Shown here: positions 17,632 through 27,778 of the stretch, one piece after another
Layout of the letters: every line of letters begins with the position of its first letter
Numbering within the stretch: the first letter of the stretch is position 1
NCBI RefSeq assembly: GCF_001274725.1
Contig: NZ_LGUF01000007.1
Span: 1,991,629-2,055,628 of the forward strand
From: Sporosarcina globispora
GTDB lineage: Bacteria > Bacillota > Bacilli > Bacillales > Cytobacillaceae
Length of the DNA: 64,000 nucleotides
Direction: 5' to 3'
Notes under the pieces: generated by a model
The model's database searches: none
Told to the model about the DNA's origin: nothing
The model's input: the letters and a program-made list of their open reading frames with translations, nothing else
Translations under genes and position numbers: made by a program

Positions 17632-19485
17632 ATGTCATTAAAGAAAATGATCGAAGAAAAATTCCCGCATCAGACAAATGAAGATTGGGAACAAAGTGCG
17701 GAAAAAGCTCTTAAAGGAAAATCCATAGAATCTTTATCACTCAATACATATGAAAACATAAATTTGAAACCGCTTTATTCTAAAGAGGATCAAAAAACAG
17801 GGGGGGTATCGCAGTATCCAGGTGCAGAAGATTTTAGAAGAGGTTCTAATGCAGCCGGATACCTGTCAGAAGAATGGAAAGTTGCACAAAAAATTAGTGC
17901 TTCCTCTTCCGAAGAGCTGGCAGATAAACTTCTTGCTGCCATAAAGAAAGGGCAGACAGCGCTTGCTTTCGAGCCCGAACAGTTAAAAAATCCAGAGAAG
18001 ATAAGCCTGGCAGTTGGCGAACTTTATGAAAAATACCCTTTTAGTGTGGATGCCGGCCGAAATCAGCACTTATTAATAGCTGGACTTGGGACAGTAGAAA
18101 AAGTCTCCGGATATATTGCCGCCGACCCGCTTGCGATTGCTGCTGCAGATAAATTGAACGATCGCTCAATCGATGAATTGTACGAAAATTTGAATGAAAC
18201 GATGAGTATGGCAGCTGAAAATCTGCCCAACCTGAAAACAATCATGGTGAATTCAGCGGTCTACCATAATGGCGGCTCAAATGCTGTCCAGGAACTTGCA
18301 TTTGCTCTTGCAGCAGGAGTAAATCACCTGCAATACCTTCTTGATAAGGGCAAAAGCATCGAAAAAATATTATCCAAAATGGTTTTTAAGTTTGCTGTTG
18401 GCTCAAACTTCTTTATGGAAATTGCCAAGCTGCGTGCTGCAAGGGTATTATGGGGCAAAGTGGCAGAAGCATTCGGAGCTGAGGGTGACAGTAAAAAAAT
18501 GGTCATTGCATCAGAGACGTCCTTCTTTACAAAGTCAGCCTATGATTCCTATGTGAATATGCTGAGAGCTGGGAATGAAGCGTTCGCAGCAGTTTTAGGA
18601 GGAGTTCAATACCTGCATGTCAGTCCATATAATGACCCGGAAAGAGTCCAATCTCCTTTTTCAGAACGAATTGCCCGCAATACTCACCTCATTTTAAGGG
18701 AAGAGGCGCATTTATTGAAGGTCTCTGATCCGGCAGGCGGTTCCTGGTATGTTGAGCATCTGACGAATGAACTGATTGATAAAGCATGGGAACTTTTCCT
18801 TGAGATAGAAGATCGCGGAGGAATGGCGGATGCCCTTCTAACAGGATGGATTCAGGATCAGATTTCTCAGGTGCTTGAAAAGAAGAAAAAAGATGTTCAT
18901 ACAAGAAAACAAAGTATTATCGGAACGAATATATATGCCAATCTTGATGATAAACCGCTTCAAACGGAGATGGAAACCATCCAAAACAGCAGGTGCGTTA
19001 TCAAGCATATCCCTCAGGTTCGGCTTTCTGAGTCCTTCGAAGGTTTGAGGAGAATGTCTGAAAGATTAAAAGAAAAAGACATTCGTCCTGCAGCAGGTCT
19101 AATCTGCCTGGGGGCATTGAAAGATCATAAGGCGCGTGCTGATTTTATTGCAGGATTCCTGGCTCCTGGAGGGATTGATGCTGTACGAAGCGGTTCTGTA
19201 GTTAATCAAGAAGATGCTGAAGCATTTATGCAAAAATTAAATTGCAGGCATTATTTTATTTGCGGATCAAATGACCAATACGAAAGCATGGCTGCCCCTT
19301 TAATTAAACACTTGAAAGAGGCTGACCCATCGGCAGTATTCTATTTAGCTGGCCTTCCTGAAGAGAGGAAAAAGGATGAGTATAAGAATGCCGGCATCAG
19401 CGGATACATTCATGTAAAAAGCAATTGCTATGAAACTCTCTTAAACCTGCTGAACGAGATGGAGGTGGCAAGCAATGGCCAATAA
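17632..19485 (+). CDS. mutA: methylmalonyl-CoA mutase small subunit
   Basis: A 617-residue partner of MutB. The TIM-barrel substrate domain is recognisable ([22 protein letters not shown] near residue 255 and [14 protein letters not shown] near 364). The C-terminal flavodoxin-like domain lacks the cobalamin DxHxxG motif, as expected for the non-catalytic small subunit. The heterodimer interconverts (R)-methylmalonyl-CoA and succinyl-CoA. It overlaps mutB by 11 bases, implying coupled translation. ATG at 17632; the nearest AG-rich site is GAGGGGAGGG about 35 bases upstream, so initiation may be weak or use an unseen signal. Confidence 0.93.
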   Translation: MSLKKMIEEKFPHQTNEDWEQSAEKALKGKSIESLSLNTYENINLKPLYSKEDQKTGGVSQYPGAEDFRRGSNAAGYLSEEWKVAQKISASSSEELADKLLAAIKKGQTALAFEPEQLKNPEKISLAVGELYEKYPFSVDAGRNQHLLIAGLGTVEKVSGYIAADPLAIAAADKLNDRSIDELYENLNETMSMAAENLPNLKTIMVNSAVYHNGGSNAVQELAFALAAGVNHLQYLLDKGKSIEKILSKMVFKFAVGSNFFMEIAKLRAARVLWGKVAEAFGAEGDSKKMVIASETSFFTKSAYDSYVNMLRAGNEAFAAVLGGVQYLHVSPYNDPERVQSPFSERIARNTHLILREEAHLLKVSDPAGGSWYVEHLTNELIDKAWELFLEIEDRGGMADALLTGWIQDQISQVLEKKKKDVHTRKQSIIGTNIYANLDDKPLQTEMETIQNSRCVIKHIPQVRLSESFEGLRRMSERLKEKDIRPAAGLICLGALKDHKARADFIAGFLAPGGIDAVRSGSVVNQEDAEAFMQKLNCRHYFICGSNDQYESMAAPLIKHLKEADPSAVFYLAGLPEERKKDEYKNAGISGYIHVKSNCYETLLNLLNEMEVASNGQ

Positions 19486-21667
19486 ACCTGATTTTAAAAG
19501 CATAGATATTTTTGCATCAAAACAGGCAGTAAAAGATGACTGGAGAAGAAAAGCAGAGGAAGAAATCGATTCATCCATTGATAATCTTCTCTTTGAAACA
19601 AATGAGCAAATACATGTAAAGCCGCTGTACACAAATAAAGATCTTAAGGACATGGAGCACCTAAACGATAAGCCTGGACTTCCCCCGTATACTAGGGGGC
19701 CTTATTCAACCATGTATGTGAATAGGCCATGGACTGTCCGGCAGTATGCAGGTTTTTCTACTGCAGAGGAAAGTAATGCTTTTTACCGCCGCAATCTTGC
19801 AATGGGTCAAAAGGGGCTATCAGTCGCTTTTGATCTGGCTACCCACCGAGGCTATGATTCAGATCATCCAAGAGTCGTAGGAGATGTCGGGAAAGCAGGC
19901 GTGGCAATTGATTCTATTTTGGATATGAAGACGCTATTTGATGGGATACCGTTAGATCAAATGTCTGTATCCATGACGATGAATGGAGCGGTTTTGCCTG
20001 TCCTGGCTTTTTATATCGTTACAGCGGAAGAGCAGGGTGTCAGCCAGGAAAAACTTTCAGGAACAATCCAGAATGATATTTTAAAAGAATACATGGTGCG
20101 GAACACATATATATATCCTCCGGAAATGTCCATGAAGATCATTGCAGATATATTTGAATATACATCAAAGTACATGCCTAAGTTCAATAGCATCAGCATT
20201 TCTGGCTATCATATGCAGGAAGCTGGGGCTCCTGCTGATATTGAACTTGCCTATACGCTGGCAGATGGTCTCGAATATGTAAGAACCGGACTCAAAGCTG
20301 GAATTGATATCGATTCCTTTGCACCAAGGCTCTCGTTTTTCTGGGCCATCGGCATGAACTACTTTATGGAAGTGGCAAAAATGCGGGCAGCCCGCTACAT
20401 TTGGGCAAAAATGATGAAAACCTTTGAGCCGGGTAATCCAAAATCAATGGCGCTCAGAACGCATTCCCAAACTTCGGGCTGGAGCTTAACAGAGCAGGAT
20501 CCGTTTAATAATGTAACAAGGACTCTCATTGAGGCGCATGCAGCTGCAATGGGCCATACGCAATCCCTTCATACTAATGCGCTTGATGAAGCCATTGCAT
20601 TGCCGACTGATTTTTCTGCCCGTATAGCGAGAAACACGCAGCTGTACCTTCAGGAAGAGACAGGGATCACAAATGTAATTGATCCATGGGGCGGCTCTTA
20701 TTATGTAGAAGCTTTAACAGATCAGTTAATTAAGCGCGCATGGGAGCACATTGAGGAAATCGAAAATCTCGGCGGAATGGCCAAGGCGATCGAGACTGGA
20801 TTGCCAAAAATGAGAATCGAAGAAGCGGCAGCCAGACGGCAGGCACAAATTGATTCCGGAAAAGAAACCATTATTGGTGTGAATAAATACCGGCTGGAAA
20901 AAGAAGAGCCGATTGACATCCTGGACATTGATAACACAGCTGTCCGTTTAAAGCAAATCGAAAAGCTGGAGCAGTTAAAGGATTCCCGCGACAATGAGAA
21001 AGTTGCGGAAGCCTTGGCGTCTATTACAAGAGCTGCAGATACAGGGGAAGGCAATCTTCTTGAACTTGCAGTAAATGCAGCGAGGGTTCGGGCCACTCTA
21101 GGCGAAATTTCTGAAGCGATTGAAAAAGTGGCCAATCGCCATAAAGCGATTATCCGTTCAATCAGCGGCGTATACAGTTCTGCTTTTTCTAATGAAGAAG
21201 AAATTACAGAAGTAAAGCAAATGACAGATGAATTTCTTGAAAATGAAGGAAGGAGACCGCGGATCCTGATTGCCAAAATGGGGCAGGATGGACATGACAG
21301 GGGAGCAAAAGTCATTTCAACCGCATTTGCCGATCTTGGTTTTGATGTGGACATTGGCCCTCTTTTCCAGACCCCGGAGGAAACAGCCATGCAGGCTGTG
21401 GAAAATGACGTTCATGTCATTGGAATCAGCTCACTTGCTGCCGGCCATAAGACCCTTCTGCCGCAGCTTGTTGCAGAACTGAAGAAATTGGACAGGGAAG
21501 ATATTATTGTCGTAATTGGCGGGGTTATTCCTGCACAGGATTATCATTATTTATACGAGCATGGAGCATCTGCCATTTTTGGACCGGGCACCGTCATTCC
21601 AGTGGCTGCCCAAAAAGTCATCAGGGAAATCTACAGCCGTCTCGGGTATGAGGAAGTGACCCAGTAA
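19475..21667 (+). CDS. mutB: methylmalonyl-CoA mutase large (catalytic) subunit
   Basis: A 730-residue catalytic subunit. The N-terminal barrel contains [21 protein letters not shown] near residue 70 and [19 protein letters not shown] near 329. The C-terminal adenosylcobalamin domain has [12 protein letters not shown] (the DxHxxG base-off motif) near residue 602. It carries out the radical rearrangement of methylmalonyl-CoA to succinyl-CoA. ATG is preceded by ATGGAGGTGG inside mutA. mutA, mutB and meaB are contiguous. Confidence 0.96.
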   Translation: MANKPDFKSIDIFASKQAVKDDWRRKAEEEIDSSIDNLLFETNEQIHVKPLYTNKDLKDMEHLNDKPGLPPYTRGPYSTMYVNRPWTVRQYAGFSTAEESNAFYRRNLAMGQKGLSVAFDLATHRGYDSDHPRVVGDVGKAGVAIDSILDMKTLFDGIPLDQMSVSMTMNGAVLPVLAFYIVTAEEQGVSQEKLSGTIQNDILKEYMVRNTYIYPPEMSMKIIADIFEYTSKYMPKFNSISISGYHMQEAGAPADIELAYTLADGLEYVRTGLKAGIDIDSFAPRLSFFWAIGMNYFMEVAKMRAARYIWAKMMKTFEPGNPKSMALRTHSQTSGWSLTEQDPFNNVTRTLIEAHAAAMGHTQSLHTNALDEAIALPTDFSARIARNTQLYLQEETGITNVIDPWGGSYYVEALTDQLIKRAWEHIEEIENLGGMAKAIETGLPKMRIEEAAARRQAQIDSGKETIIGVNKYRLEKEEPIDILDIDNTAVRLKQIEKLEQLKDSRDNEKVAEALASITRAADTGEGNLLELAVNAARVRATLGEISEAIEKVANRHKAIIRSISGVYSSAFSNEEEITEVKQMTDEFLENEGRRPRILIAKMGQDGHDRGAKVISTAFADLGFDVDIGPLFQTPEETAMQAVENDVHVIGISSLAAGHKTLLPQLVAELKKLDREDIIVVIGGVIPAQDYHYLYEHGASAIFGPGTVIPVAAQKVIREIYSRLGYEEVTQ

Positions 21668-22783
21668 ATGGCTGAGGACAAGAAACCGGAATGGTTTGAT
21701 GAAGAAAAGTCAGATAACTTTACAAGCATCGTGCGCGCGGGTGTGAATACAGGTGATAATGGGCTGAAATTAGAGAAAAAAGGCAGGTTTCAAAAAAAAT
21801 CTGGCTCGCTGCCTGATCTTAACGTTCTTGAAGAAGGCATTTTGAATGGCAGCAGGAGTGTGCTTGCCAGAGCCATAACTCTGATTGAAAGCAACGCAGA
21901 ACAACATTTTCGCCACGCACAGGAACTCCTGCACATGCTTTTGCCCCAATCAGGACGATCGCTTAGGGTCGGGATAACTGGTGTGCCGGGAGCAGGCAAG
22001 AGCACGTTCATTGAGTCTTTTGGGACATACTTATGTGACTTAGGATTAAAAGTAGCGGTGCTTGCGGTTGATCCAAGCTCCAGCATAAGCGGAGGCAGCA
22101 TCCTTGGCGATAAAACAAGAATGGAGCAGCTTTCCAGAAATCCTCGAGCATTCATAAGACCATCTCCTTCTGCGGGTAAACTGGGGGGAGTCCACAGGAA
22201 AACAAGAGAAACCATGCTGCTGTGTGAAGCGGCAGGCTTTGATGTTATTCTGGTTGAAACAGTAGGTGTGGGACAAAGTGAAGTCATTGTCAGGGATATG
22301 GTAGACTTTTTTATGCTTTTAACCCTGACAGGGGCAGGCGATGAATTGCAGGGAATGAAAAAAGGCATTATGGAACTGGCTGATGCGGTAATTGTCAATA
22401 AAGCCGATGGAAGCAATAAAAAATTGGCCGAGAAAACAAAAGCAGAGTACAACCGTATTCTTCACTTCCTTCAGCCTGCCACTAAGGGATGGCAAACCAA
22501 AGCCTATACCTGCTCATCTGTTTTAAATGAAGGCATCCCTGAGATATGGAAAGTGATCAGAACGTTTGAAGATACTGCAAAGGCTGCAGATGTGTTTGAG
22601 GAAAGAAGAAGACTCCAGACAAAACAATGGATTCATTCCATGATCCTGGATCAGCTTCAATTCAGCTTTTTTTATCATCCTGCAATAAAACCGCTCCTTC
22701 CGAAAATCGAAAACGAGGTCATCGCAGGAAACAGGACGGTTACAGCTGCAGTTGAAGAATTGTTTAATATCTATTCGAAATGA
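21668..22783 (+). CDS. meaB: MeaB/ArgK-type GTPase, mutase chaperone
   Basis: A 371-residue G3E-family GTPase. Walker A GVPGAGKST (about residues 103-111), DPSS switch region (AVDPSSSISGGSILGDKTRM), VETVGVGQSE and the base-recognition motif NKAD are all present. MeaB protects and reloads cobalamin in methylmalonyl-CoA mutase. Its ATG follows the mutB stop codon with no gap, so it depends on translational coupling. A terminator overlaps its stop. Confidence 0.95.
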   Translation: MAEDKKPEWFDEEKSDNFTSIVRAGVNTGDNGLKLEKKGRFQKKSGSLPDLNVLEEGILNGSRSVLARAITLIESNAEQHFRHAQELLHMLLPQSGRSLRVGITGVPGAGKSTFIESFGTYLCDLGLKVAVLAVDPSSSISGGSILGDKTRMEQLSRNPRAFIRPSPSAGKLGGVHRKTRETMLLCEAAGFDVILVETVGVGQSEVIVRDMVDFFMLLTLTGAGDELQGMKKGIMELADAVIVNKADGSNKKLAEKTKAEYNRILHFLQPATKGWQTKAYTCSSVLNEGIPEIWKVIRTFEDTAKAADVFEERRRLQTKQWIHSMILDQLQFSFFYHPAIKPLLPKIENEVIAGNRTVTAAVEELFNIYSK

Positions 22784-22809
22784 AGCTGCCCTTCACTGGG
22801 GCAGCTTTT
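22783..22809 (+). terminator. terminator after meaB
   Basis: A 9-bp stem AAGCTGCCC/GGGCAGCTT with a 7-base loop, then TTCC. It starts at the last base of the stop codon. Confidence 0.8.
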
Positions 22810-22820
22810 CCTAAAAACAA

Positions 22821-22929
22821 AAAAATGGCCAGTGCCTTGCGGGCACTGGCGAATCTAGGGAGTTTAGGGGTATGGATCTAGCTGTAGTTTTATCTTTCCC
22901 CCATAACCCGCAAGCTAAACTTTTTTATT
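22821..22929. ncRNA. two-hairpin element with oligo-T on both sides (candidate small RNA)
   Basis: Hairpin 1 (22828-22850) is GCCAGTGCC/GGGCACTGGC with a T7-G-T5 run on its minus-strand 3' side. Hairpin 2 (22862-22920) pairs GTTTAG, GGGT and ATGG with CCAT, ACCC and CTAAAC, and is followed by TTTTTTATT on the plus strand. Either strand could therefore yield a terminated RNA of about 100 nt. The minus-strand RNA would carry the C-rich stretch CATACCCCTAAACTCCC. No coding frame fits. It lies after the meaB terminator and before brxB. Confidence 0.4.
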
Positions 22930-23017
22930 CAAGAAATTGACTTGACTGTAAATTTTGTTCTTGTATTGGTATTATGTATATAGTGAAAAAGATTACTCAG
23001 CAGAGGAGCGATGATCT

Positions 23018-23455
23018 ATGAATATGGATTTCAATTTATTTATGAATGATGTTGTAAGGCAGGCACGCCAGGAAATCGTGCATGCTGGCTATACAGAATT
23101 AACGATACCAGAGGAAGTAGATGAGGCCCTTATTAAAAAAGGCACAACACTTGTAATGGTAAACTCTGTCTGCGGGTGTGCAGGCGGTATTGCCCGTCCT
23201 GCAGCCATGCATTCCCTCCATTTTGATAAACGCCCAGATCATCTGGTAACCGTGTTTGCCGGCCAGGACAAGGAAGCCACGGAAAAAGCGAGATCATATT
23301 TTACCGGTTATCCGCCATCATCCCCATCTTTTGCCCTGCTTAAAGACGGGGAATTATGCACGATGATCGAGCGCCATGAAATTGAAGGACATGAGCCAAT
23401 GGCAGTAGTCCAAAAGCTGCAGGATGCATTCGAGAAATATTGCGAAGAGCTTTAA
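23018..23455 (+). CDS. brxB: bacilliredoxin (YqiW/YphP family)
   Basis: A 145-residue thioredoxin-fold protein with the family CGC active site in [15 protein letters not shown] (about residues 50-64). Bacilliredoxins remove bacillithiol from S-bacillithiolated proteins during redox stress. In B. subtilis the yqiW paralogue (BrxB) lies next to the bkd operon, which fits here; the paralogue choice is by synteny. ATG follows CAGAGGAGCG. A short A+T-rich promoter region lies upstream, without a clear single -35/-10 pair. Confidence 0.9.
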   Translation: MNMDFNLFMNDVVRQARQEIVHAGYTELTIPEEVDEALIKKGTTLVMVNSVCGCAGGIARPAAMHSLHFDKRPDHLVTVFAGQDKEATEKARSYFTGYPPSSPSFALLKDGELCTMIERHEIEGHEPMAVVQKLQDAFEKYCEEL

Positions 23456-23464
23456 AAAACGGCA

Positions 23465-23491
23465 AAGCCCCAAATTTTGGGGCTTTTTTTT
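23465..23491 (+). terminator. terminator after brxB
   Basis: AAGCCCC/GGGGCTT stem with an AAATTTT-type loop and eight T residues. Confidence 0.9.
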
Positions 23492-23542
23492 GTGTCTATT
23501 TATCTGAATAATTAAACTTCTAATAAATATTTAAAAATCTTA

Positions 23543-23570
23543 TTGCATAAATATAAAAATCTGTTAAAAT
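23543..23570 (+). promoter_or_regulatory. sigma-A promoter of the amino-acid ABC importer
   Basis: TTGCAT (23543-23548), 16 bp, TAAAAT (23565-23570) in a very A+T-rich region, about 66 bases upstream of the lipoprotein gene. Confidence 0.55.
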
Positions 23571-23636
23571 TCATTTTAGTGAATATTTATTAATAGTTAT
23601 GCAGATATAATTCATATTTTATAGGGGGAAACTAAA

Positions 23637-24428
23637 ATGAAAAAAGTCATCATGATTGCTTTAAGCATGCTTTTAGTTGGCTTATTAGCTGCATGCGGTA
23701 CAAGTGAAGAAGCCAGCTCTGGAAATGGCTCAGGAGAAAAATCAGATAAAAAAGTATTAACAATGGGTACATCAGCGGATTATCCGCCATTTGAATATGT
23801 AGATTCCGCAAAAGGGGAAGAAATCATCGGCTTTGATGTGGATTTGGCCAAAGCAATCGCCGAAAAATTGGGATATGAAGTCCAAGTGAAGGATATGGAC
23901 TTTAACGGATTGGTTCCTGCATTAGAGACAAGCCAGGTCGATTTTGTTCTAGCTGGTATGACACCTACTGAAGAGCGCAAACAAAACGTTGATTTCAGTG
24001 ATGTATATTATACAGCAAGCCACATGATTATTTCTAAAAAAGGCAGCGGAATTGAGTCATTGGAAGATTTGAACGGGAAAACTTTAGGTGTTCAGCTTGC
24101 CTCCATTCAGGCAGATAAAGCAGAAGAAATTGGTGAGACAGTTGATATGACTGTGGAAAACCGCAACCGCATCCCTGAATTGGTTCAGGAAATTATGGCA
24201 GGCCGATTTGATGCTGCCATGATTGAAGACACTGTTGCAAAAGGATATTTTGAAAAGAATGAAGATCTTGCCGGTTTTACAATCGAAGAAGCTGAAGCGG
24301 AAGCAGGTTCTGCCATTGCTTTTCCTAAAGGAAGCGAGTTAACTGAAAAATTTAATGCAGAGCTTTTGAAGATGAAAGAAAACGGTGAATTGGAAGAACT
24401 TATCGTAAAATGGTTTGATAACAAATAA
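23637..24428 (+). CDS. amino-acid ABC transporter substrate-binding lipoprotein
   Basis: A 263-residue family 3 solute-binding protein. It has a signal peptide with lipobox LLAACGTSE (Cys at about residue 20), then an SBP_bac_3 domain starting LTMGTSADYPPFEY, with GFDVDLAKAIAEKLGY and DFVLAGMTPTEERKQNVDFS typical of polar amino acid binders. It is anchored outside the membrane and feeds the permease and ATPase downstream. Position equals YqiX (ArtP) of B. subtilis, an arginine importer, so arginine is a plausible but unproven substrate. ATG follows AGGGGGAAA. Confidence 0.92.
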   Translation: MKKVIMIALSMLLVGLLAACGTSEEASSGNGSGEKSDKKVLTMGTSADYPPFEYVDSAKGEEIIGFDVDLAKAIAEKLGYEVQVKDMDFNGLVPALETSQVDFVLAGMTPTEERKQNVDFSDVYYTASHMIISKKGSGIESLEDLNGKTLGVQLASIQADKAEEIGETVDMTVENRNRIPELVQEIMAGRFDAAMIEDTVAKGYFEKNEDLAGFTIEEAEAEAGSAIAFPKGSELTEKFNAELLKMKENGELEELIVKWFDNK

Positions 24429-24442
24429 TTCGCTGGGAATTG

Positions 24443-24479
24443 GCGTCCAAGGCATATCTTCCTTTGGACGCTTTATTCT
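24443..24479 (+). terminator. terminator-like hairpin between binding protein and permease
   Basis: GCGTCCAAGG/CCTTTGGACGC with an 8-base loop, then TTTATTCTT. It is probably a partial terminator that lets the binding protein be made in excess over the membrane components. Confidence 0.6.
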
Positions 24480-24490
24480 TCTCGGAAACA

Positions 24491-24655
24491 TATAAAGTGA
24501 AACTTCAATCAGTGAGGGTTTTATCCCACTGATTGTTAGTTGAACCAATTGGGCCTTTACGGGGAGTTTGGCCTCCCACTTGTCCTCCTTTGATTCCTCT
24601 GAGTCTTGAAGTGGGGTCTTACTGCCCGTTAGACAGCGATAAACTACTTATAGAG
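24491..24655 (+). repeat. palindrome-rich intercistronic insert
   Basis: Contains CAATCAGTG-(A)-GGG/CCC-ACTGATTG (24506-24535), GGGGAG/CTCCC, and CCCACTT paired with AAGTGGG about 30 bases later. The set of imperfect palindromes looks like the ends of IS200/IS605-type elements, but no transposase or TnpB reading frame is present. Origin is a guess from form. Confidence 0.4.
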
Positions 24656-24669
24656 AGGATGGAAAGATA

Positions 24670-25329
24670 GTGAATTTGGATTTTCAGCAGTTCATTCCCT
24701 CCCTTCCATATATACTAAAAGGTATTGGAGTTACACTTCAAATAGTTTCTATGGCAGGAATATTGGGTTTTGTATTAGGAATTATTCTATCATTCTTTAA
24801 AATTAGCAGATTTAAATTTCTTGGGTGGATTGCAGATGCCTATACATCCGTTTTTAGAGGAACACCTCTTGTCCTTCAGTTAATGCTGATTTATTATGGA
24901 TCACCCCAGCTGATCGGGTATAAAATTGATCCTTCCACAGCTGCCGTCTTGTCTTTTGGGCTTAATTCGGCTGCATATATTTCGGAGATCATCCGGGCGG
25001 GCATACTGGCAGTGGATAAAGGCCAAAGTGAAGCGGCGATGGCACTAGGCGTTCCATATAGGCCAGCGATGATGGATATCATTCTTCCACAGGCGATGAA
25101 AAACATTTTGCCTGCTTTGATGAACGAATTCATTACCCTCACAAAAGAGTCTGCAATCGTAACGGTTATTGGTGTAACAGACGTGATGCGCCGGGCTTAC
25201 ATCGTTGGGGGCGAGAAGTTTTCCTATTTCGAACCTATTCTGATTGCCGGGCTGATCTATTACATTATGGTAATGATTCTGACTGTGCTTGGAAAAGGGA
25301 TTGAAAGGAGAATGAGACGCAGTGATTAA
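24670..25329 (+). CDS. amino-acid ABC transporter permease (GTG start)
   Basis: A 219-residue HisM/GlnP-type permease with about five hydrophobic segments. The family EAA loop region [24 protein letters not shown] (split around the conserved Gly) is near residues 118-141. It forms the membrane channel with the neighbouring binding protein and ATPase. GTG at 24670 follows GAGAGGATGGAAAG. It overlaps the ATPase gene by 8 bases. Corresponds in order to yqiY (artQ). Confidence 0.92.
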   Translation: MNLDFQQFIPSLPYILKGIGVTLQIVSMAGILGFVLGIILSFFKISRFKFLGWIADAYTSVFRGTPLVLQLMLIYYGSPQLIGYKIDPSTAAVLSFGLNSAAYISEIIRAGILAVDKGQSEAAMALGVPYRPAMMDIILPQAMKNILPALMNEFITLTKESAIVTVIGVTDVMRRAYIVGGEKFSYFEPILIAGLIYYIMVMILTVLGKGIERRMRRSD

Positions 25330-26044
25330 AGTGGATAATTTGCATAAACATTTCGGTAAACTGGAAGTTCTTAAAGGAATATCTACCAGCATTCAAAATG
25401 GCGAAGTAGTAGCTATTATTGGTCCATCCGGCTCTGGCAAGTCAACATTCCTGCGCTGCATCAATCTTTTGGAGGTACCTACAGATGGCCGGATCATGAT
25501 TAATGGAAAGGACATTACGGATAAGAGCACGAACATTATGAAAGTGCGCCAAAATGTGGGAATGGTTTTTCAGCATTTTCATTTATTTCCACATAAAACG
25601 GTCCTGCAAAACCTGACATATGCACCGATGAAGGTTAAGGGACTTTCAAAATCGGATGCTGAGAAAACAGGGCTAGAGCTTTTGGAGAAGGTAGGGTTAT
25701 CTGCAAAAGCACATGAATATCCAAATCGTTTATCCGGGGGACAGAAGCAAAGGGTTGCTATTGCCAGAGCTCTTGCTATGGAGCCTGATGTCATGCTGTT
25801 TGATGAACCTACGTCCGCGCTTGATCCTGAAATGGTGAAAGAAGTGCTGGACGTCATGAAGAATTTAGCCCACACAGGTATGACCATGGCGATTGTCACC
25901 CACGAAATGGGATTTGCCCGTGAAGTGGCAGACAGGGTGCTTTTCCTCGATGGCGGTGTGCTTGTAGAGGATTCTCCACCTGAAGAATTTTTTTCAAATC
26001 CTAAGAGTGAACGTGCAAGGGATTTCTTGCAAAAAATGCTATAA
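25322..26044 (+). CDS. amino-acid ABC transporter ATP-binding protein (GTG start)
   Basis: A 240-residue polar amino acid uptake ATPase. Walker [10 protein letters not shown] (about residues 37-45), Q-loop [15 protein letters not shown], signature [15 protein letters not shown], Walker [15 protein letters not shown] and H-loop VTHEMGFA are all intact. GTG at 25322 overlaps the permease stop. It powers import with the two preceding genes (yqiZ/artR position). The encoded H-loop and D-loop show no defects. Confidence 0.95.
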   Translation: MIKVDNLHKHFGKLEVLKGISTSIQNGEVVAIIGPSGSGKSTFLRCINLLEVPTDGRIMINGKDITDKSTNIMKVRQNVGMVFQHFHLFPHKTVLQNLTYAPMKVKGLSKSDAEKTGLELLEKVGLSAKAHEYPNRLSGGQKQRVAIARALAMEPDVMLFDEPTSALDPEMVKEVLDVMKNLAHTGMTMAIVTHEMGFAREVADRVLFLDGGVLVEDSPPEEFFSNPKSERARDFLQKML

Positions 26045-26059
26045 TCAATATATGCTATG

Positions 26060-26093
26060 AGAGAAGATGGTCAATAGGATCATCTTCTCTTTC
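26060..26093 (+). terminator. terminator of the ABC importer operon
   Basis: AGAGAAGATG/CATCTTCTCT stem with an 11-base loop, followed by TTCACTTTCT. Confidence 0.75.
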
Positions 26094-26160
26094 ACTTTCT
26101 AAAAACTAACAGCCTTCTTTATATTTAGATGAGGGCAAATGAATATAGGAGTTTGACTAA

Positions 26161-27153
26161 ATGAAGTACAGAATTGGCTACCGGACGATTAAGACTGCTG
26201 TAGGAACTTCCATCAGCATCATGATTGCACAGATGCTGCAGCTTGATAATTTTGTTTCTGCAGGCATCCTGACTATATTATGCATAAAAGTAACAAAGAA
26301 AAAATCACTCCGTGCTTCATGGGACCGATTTTTTGCCTGCTTAATGGCAATGGCATTTTCTTCTTTGTTTTTTGAGGGGATTGCCTACCATCCGCTTGTA
26401 ATTGGACTTCTGCTTCTGTTTTTTATTCCGGCAGCTGTCATGGTGAAGGCAAGTGATGGGATTGTAACCAGTTCCGTTATTATTTTGCATATTTATTCTG
26501 CAGGGGAAGTTTCCAGGGAACTCCTGCTGAATGAGCTGGGAATTATCATTGTCGGAATCGGTGTGGCGCTCATCGCGAACCTGTATATGCCTAGCCTGGA
26601 ATCGAAGCTTAAGGAATATAGGCTCGAGATAGAAGAAAACTTTAAGATTATTTTTGACGAGATCGTCAAGTATTTGCGAACCCATGAAAGCAGCTGGGAC
26701 GGCAGAGAAATTACTGAAACAATGGAATTGATCGATGAGGCAAAAGCATTGGCCTTCAGAGATGTGGAGAACCATTTCCGCAGAAATGAAAATTTATATT
26801 ATCACTATTTCAAAATGAGGGAAAAACAATTCGAAATTATTGAGCGTGTCCTTCCGATTGTAACTTCCATTGCACTGCCTGTTGAACAGGGGGAGATGAT
26901 TGCTGATTTTATTGAGGAGTTATCAGAGCATATTCATCCAGGCAATACGGCCATACAATTCCTGGAGAAATTATACCGAATGAGAGTATCTTTTGAAAAT
27001 ATGGAGCTCCCCAAGACAAGAGAGGAATTTGAGGCACGTGCTGCGCTGCTTCACTTTGTAAAAGAAATGGAACAGTATTTAATTATAAAAAGCTCTTTTA
27101 AAGGGTTAAAGGATAGGGAAATGAATCAAAGCCTGAATGCAGAAGCAAACTAA
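26161..27153 (+). CDS. yqjA: YqjA-like membrane protein (aromatic acid exporter/DUF939 family)
   Basis: A 330-residue protein with four to five N-terminal membrane segments (residues about 15-140, e.g. PLVIGLLLLFFIPAAVMV and LLLNELGIIIVGIGVALIA) and a long cytoplasmic helical C-terminal half rich in Glu and Lys. This is the architecture of the FUSC-related aromatic acid exporter family to which Bacillus YqjA belongs. Substrate unknown. Position after the ABC importer matches B. subtilis yqjA. The L,D-transpeptidase gene follows after 27 bases. Confidence 0.82.
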   Translation: MKYRIGYRTIKTAVGTSISIMIAQMLQLDNFVSAGILTILCIKVTKKKSLRASWDRFFACLMAMAFSSLFFEGIAYHPLVIGLLLLFFIPAAVMVKASDGIVTSSVIILHIYSAGEVSRELLLNELGIIIVGIGVALIANLYMPSLESKLKEYRLEIEENFKIIFDEIVKYLRTHESSWDGREITETMELIDEAKALAFRDVENHFRRNENLYYHYFKMREKQFEIIERVLPIVTSIALPVEQGEMIADFIEELSEHIHPGNTAIQFLEKLYRMRVSFENMELPKTREEFEARAALLHFVKEMEQYLIIKSSFKGLKDREMNQSLNAEAN

Positions 27154-27180
27154 GGAAAAGGAATTGGAGCGTGAATTATC

Positions 27181-27693
27181 ATGCTGAAGTTTGCTGCAGC
27201 AGCCGTCATGTTTTTATCGTTTTCCCCAATTTGGCCTTTGGGAACCAATCCGCTGCCTGGAGATCCATTTTTAATTGTCAATAAACGGACAAATGAAGTT
27301 GCGTTTATACAGGATCATAAAGTACAGAATGTAATCACAGCTGCAACCGGGAAAACGGATGATCTTACACCTGAAGGGCTGTTCACTGTTACTGTTAAGG
27401 CAGCCGATCCTTACTACAGGAAAAAGGACATAAAAGGCGGTGACCCCCTTAATCCACTCGGGACAAGATGGATGGGGTTTGACGCAAAGGAAACAGATGG
27501 AAGAATCTATGGCATTCACGGTACGAACGATCCTTCGTCCATCGGGAGATACGTCTCCAATGGTTGTATTAGATTGCAGAATGAAGCAGTCGAGTCGTTA
27601 TATGAATCCGTGCCAATTGGAACAAAAATTTTAGTAGTCACCTCCACCAAAAACTTTGATGAACTTGGAAAAGAGTACGGCGCTATAAAATAG
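27181..27693 (+). CDS. L,D-transpeptidase (YkuD domain), secreted
   Basis: A 170-residue protein with an N-terminal hydrophobic segment (FAAAAVMFLSFSPIWPL) serving as signal or anchor, then a YkuD domain. The catalytic signature is intact: HGTNDPSSIGRYVSNGCIRL, with the nucleophilic Cys near residue 130. Such enzymes crosslink peptidoglycan stem peptides (3-3 links) or attach other groups at the wall. It has no LysM domain. A terminator follows closely. Confidence 0.88.
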   Translation: MLKFAAAAVMFLSFSPIWPLGTNPLPGDPFLIVNKRTNEVAFIQDHKVQNVITAATGKTDDLTPEGLFTVTVKAADPYYRKKDIKGGDPLNPLGTRWMGFDAKETDGRIYGIHGTNDPSSIGRYVSNGCIRLQNEAVESLYESVPIGTKILVVTSTKNFDELGKEYGAIK

Positions 27694-27713
27694 ATAATTG
27701 AAAGGAAGAACAG

Positions 27714-27739
27714 CTGCATCTGACTGGATGCAGTTTTTT
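27714..27739 (+). terminator. terminator after the L,D-transpeptidase gene
   Basis: CTGCATC/GATGCAG stem, 6-base loop, six T residues. Confidence 0.88.
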
Positions 27740-27778
27740 AATGCAAATGGATGCCTGTCAGTGCAAATTGTTTTAGAT

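Noticed and set aside
20722-21390. A 222-codon open frame on the minus strand inside mutB
   Set aside because: Overlaps an intact, well-recognised catalytic domain on the plus strand; composition rich in Ser/Ala/Leu/Ile from complementing Glu/Ala-rich coding DNA; no ribosome binding site.
21790-22452. A 220-codon minus-strand frame inside meaB
   Set aside because: Antisense shadow of the GTPase motifs; no family resemblance and no promoter or ribosome binding site.
22783-23017. Cobalamin riboswitch for the mutase genes
   Set aside because: The structured segment lies downstream of meaB, not upstream of mutA, and lacks the B12-box sequence.
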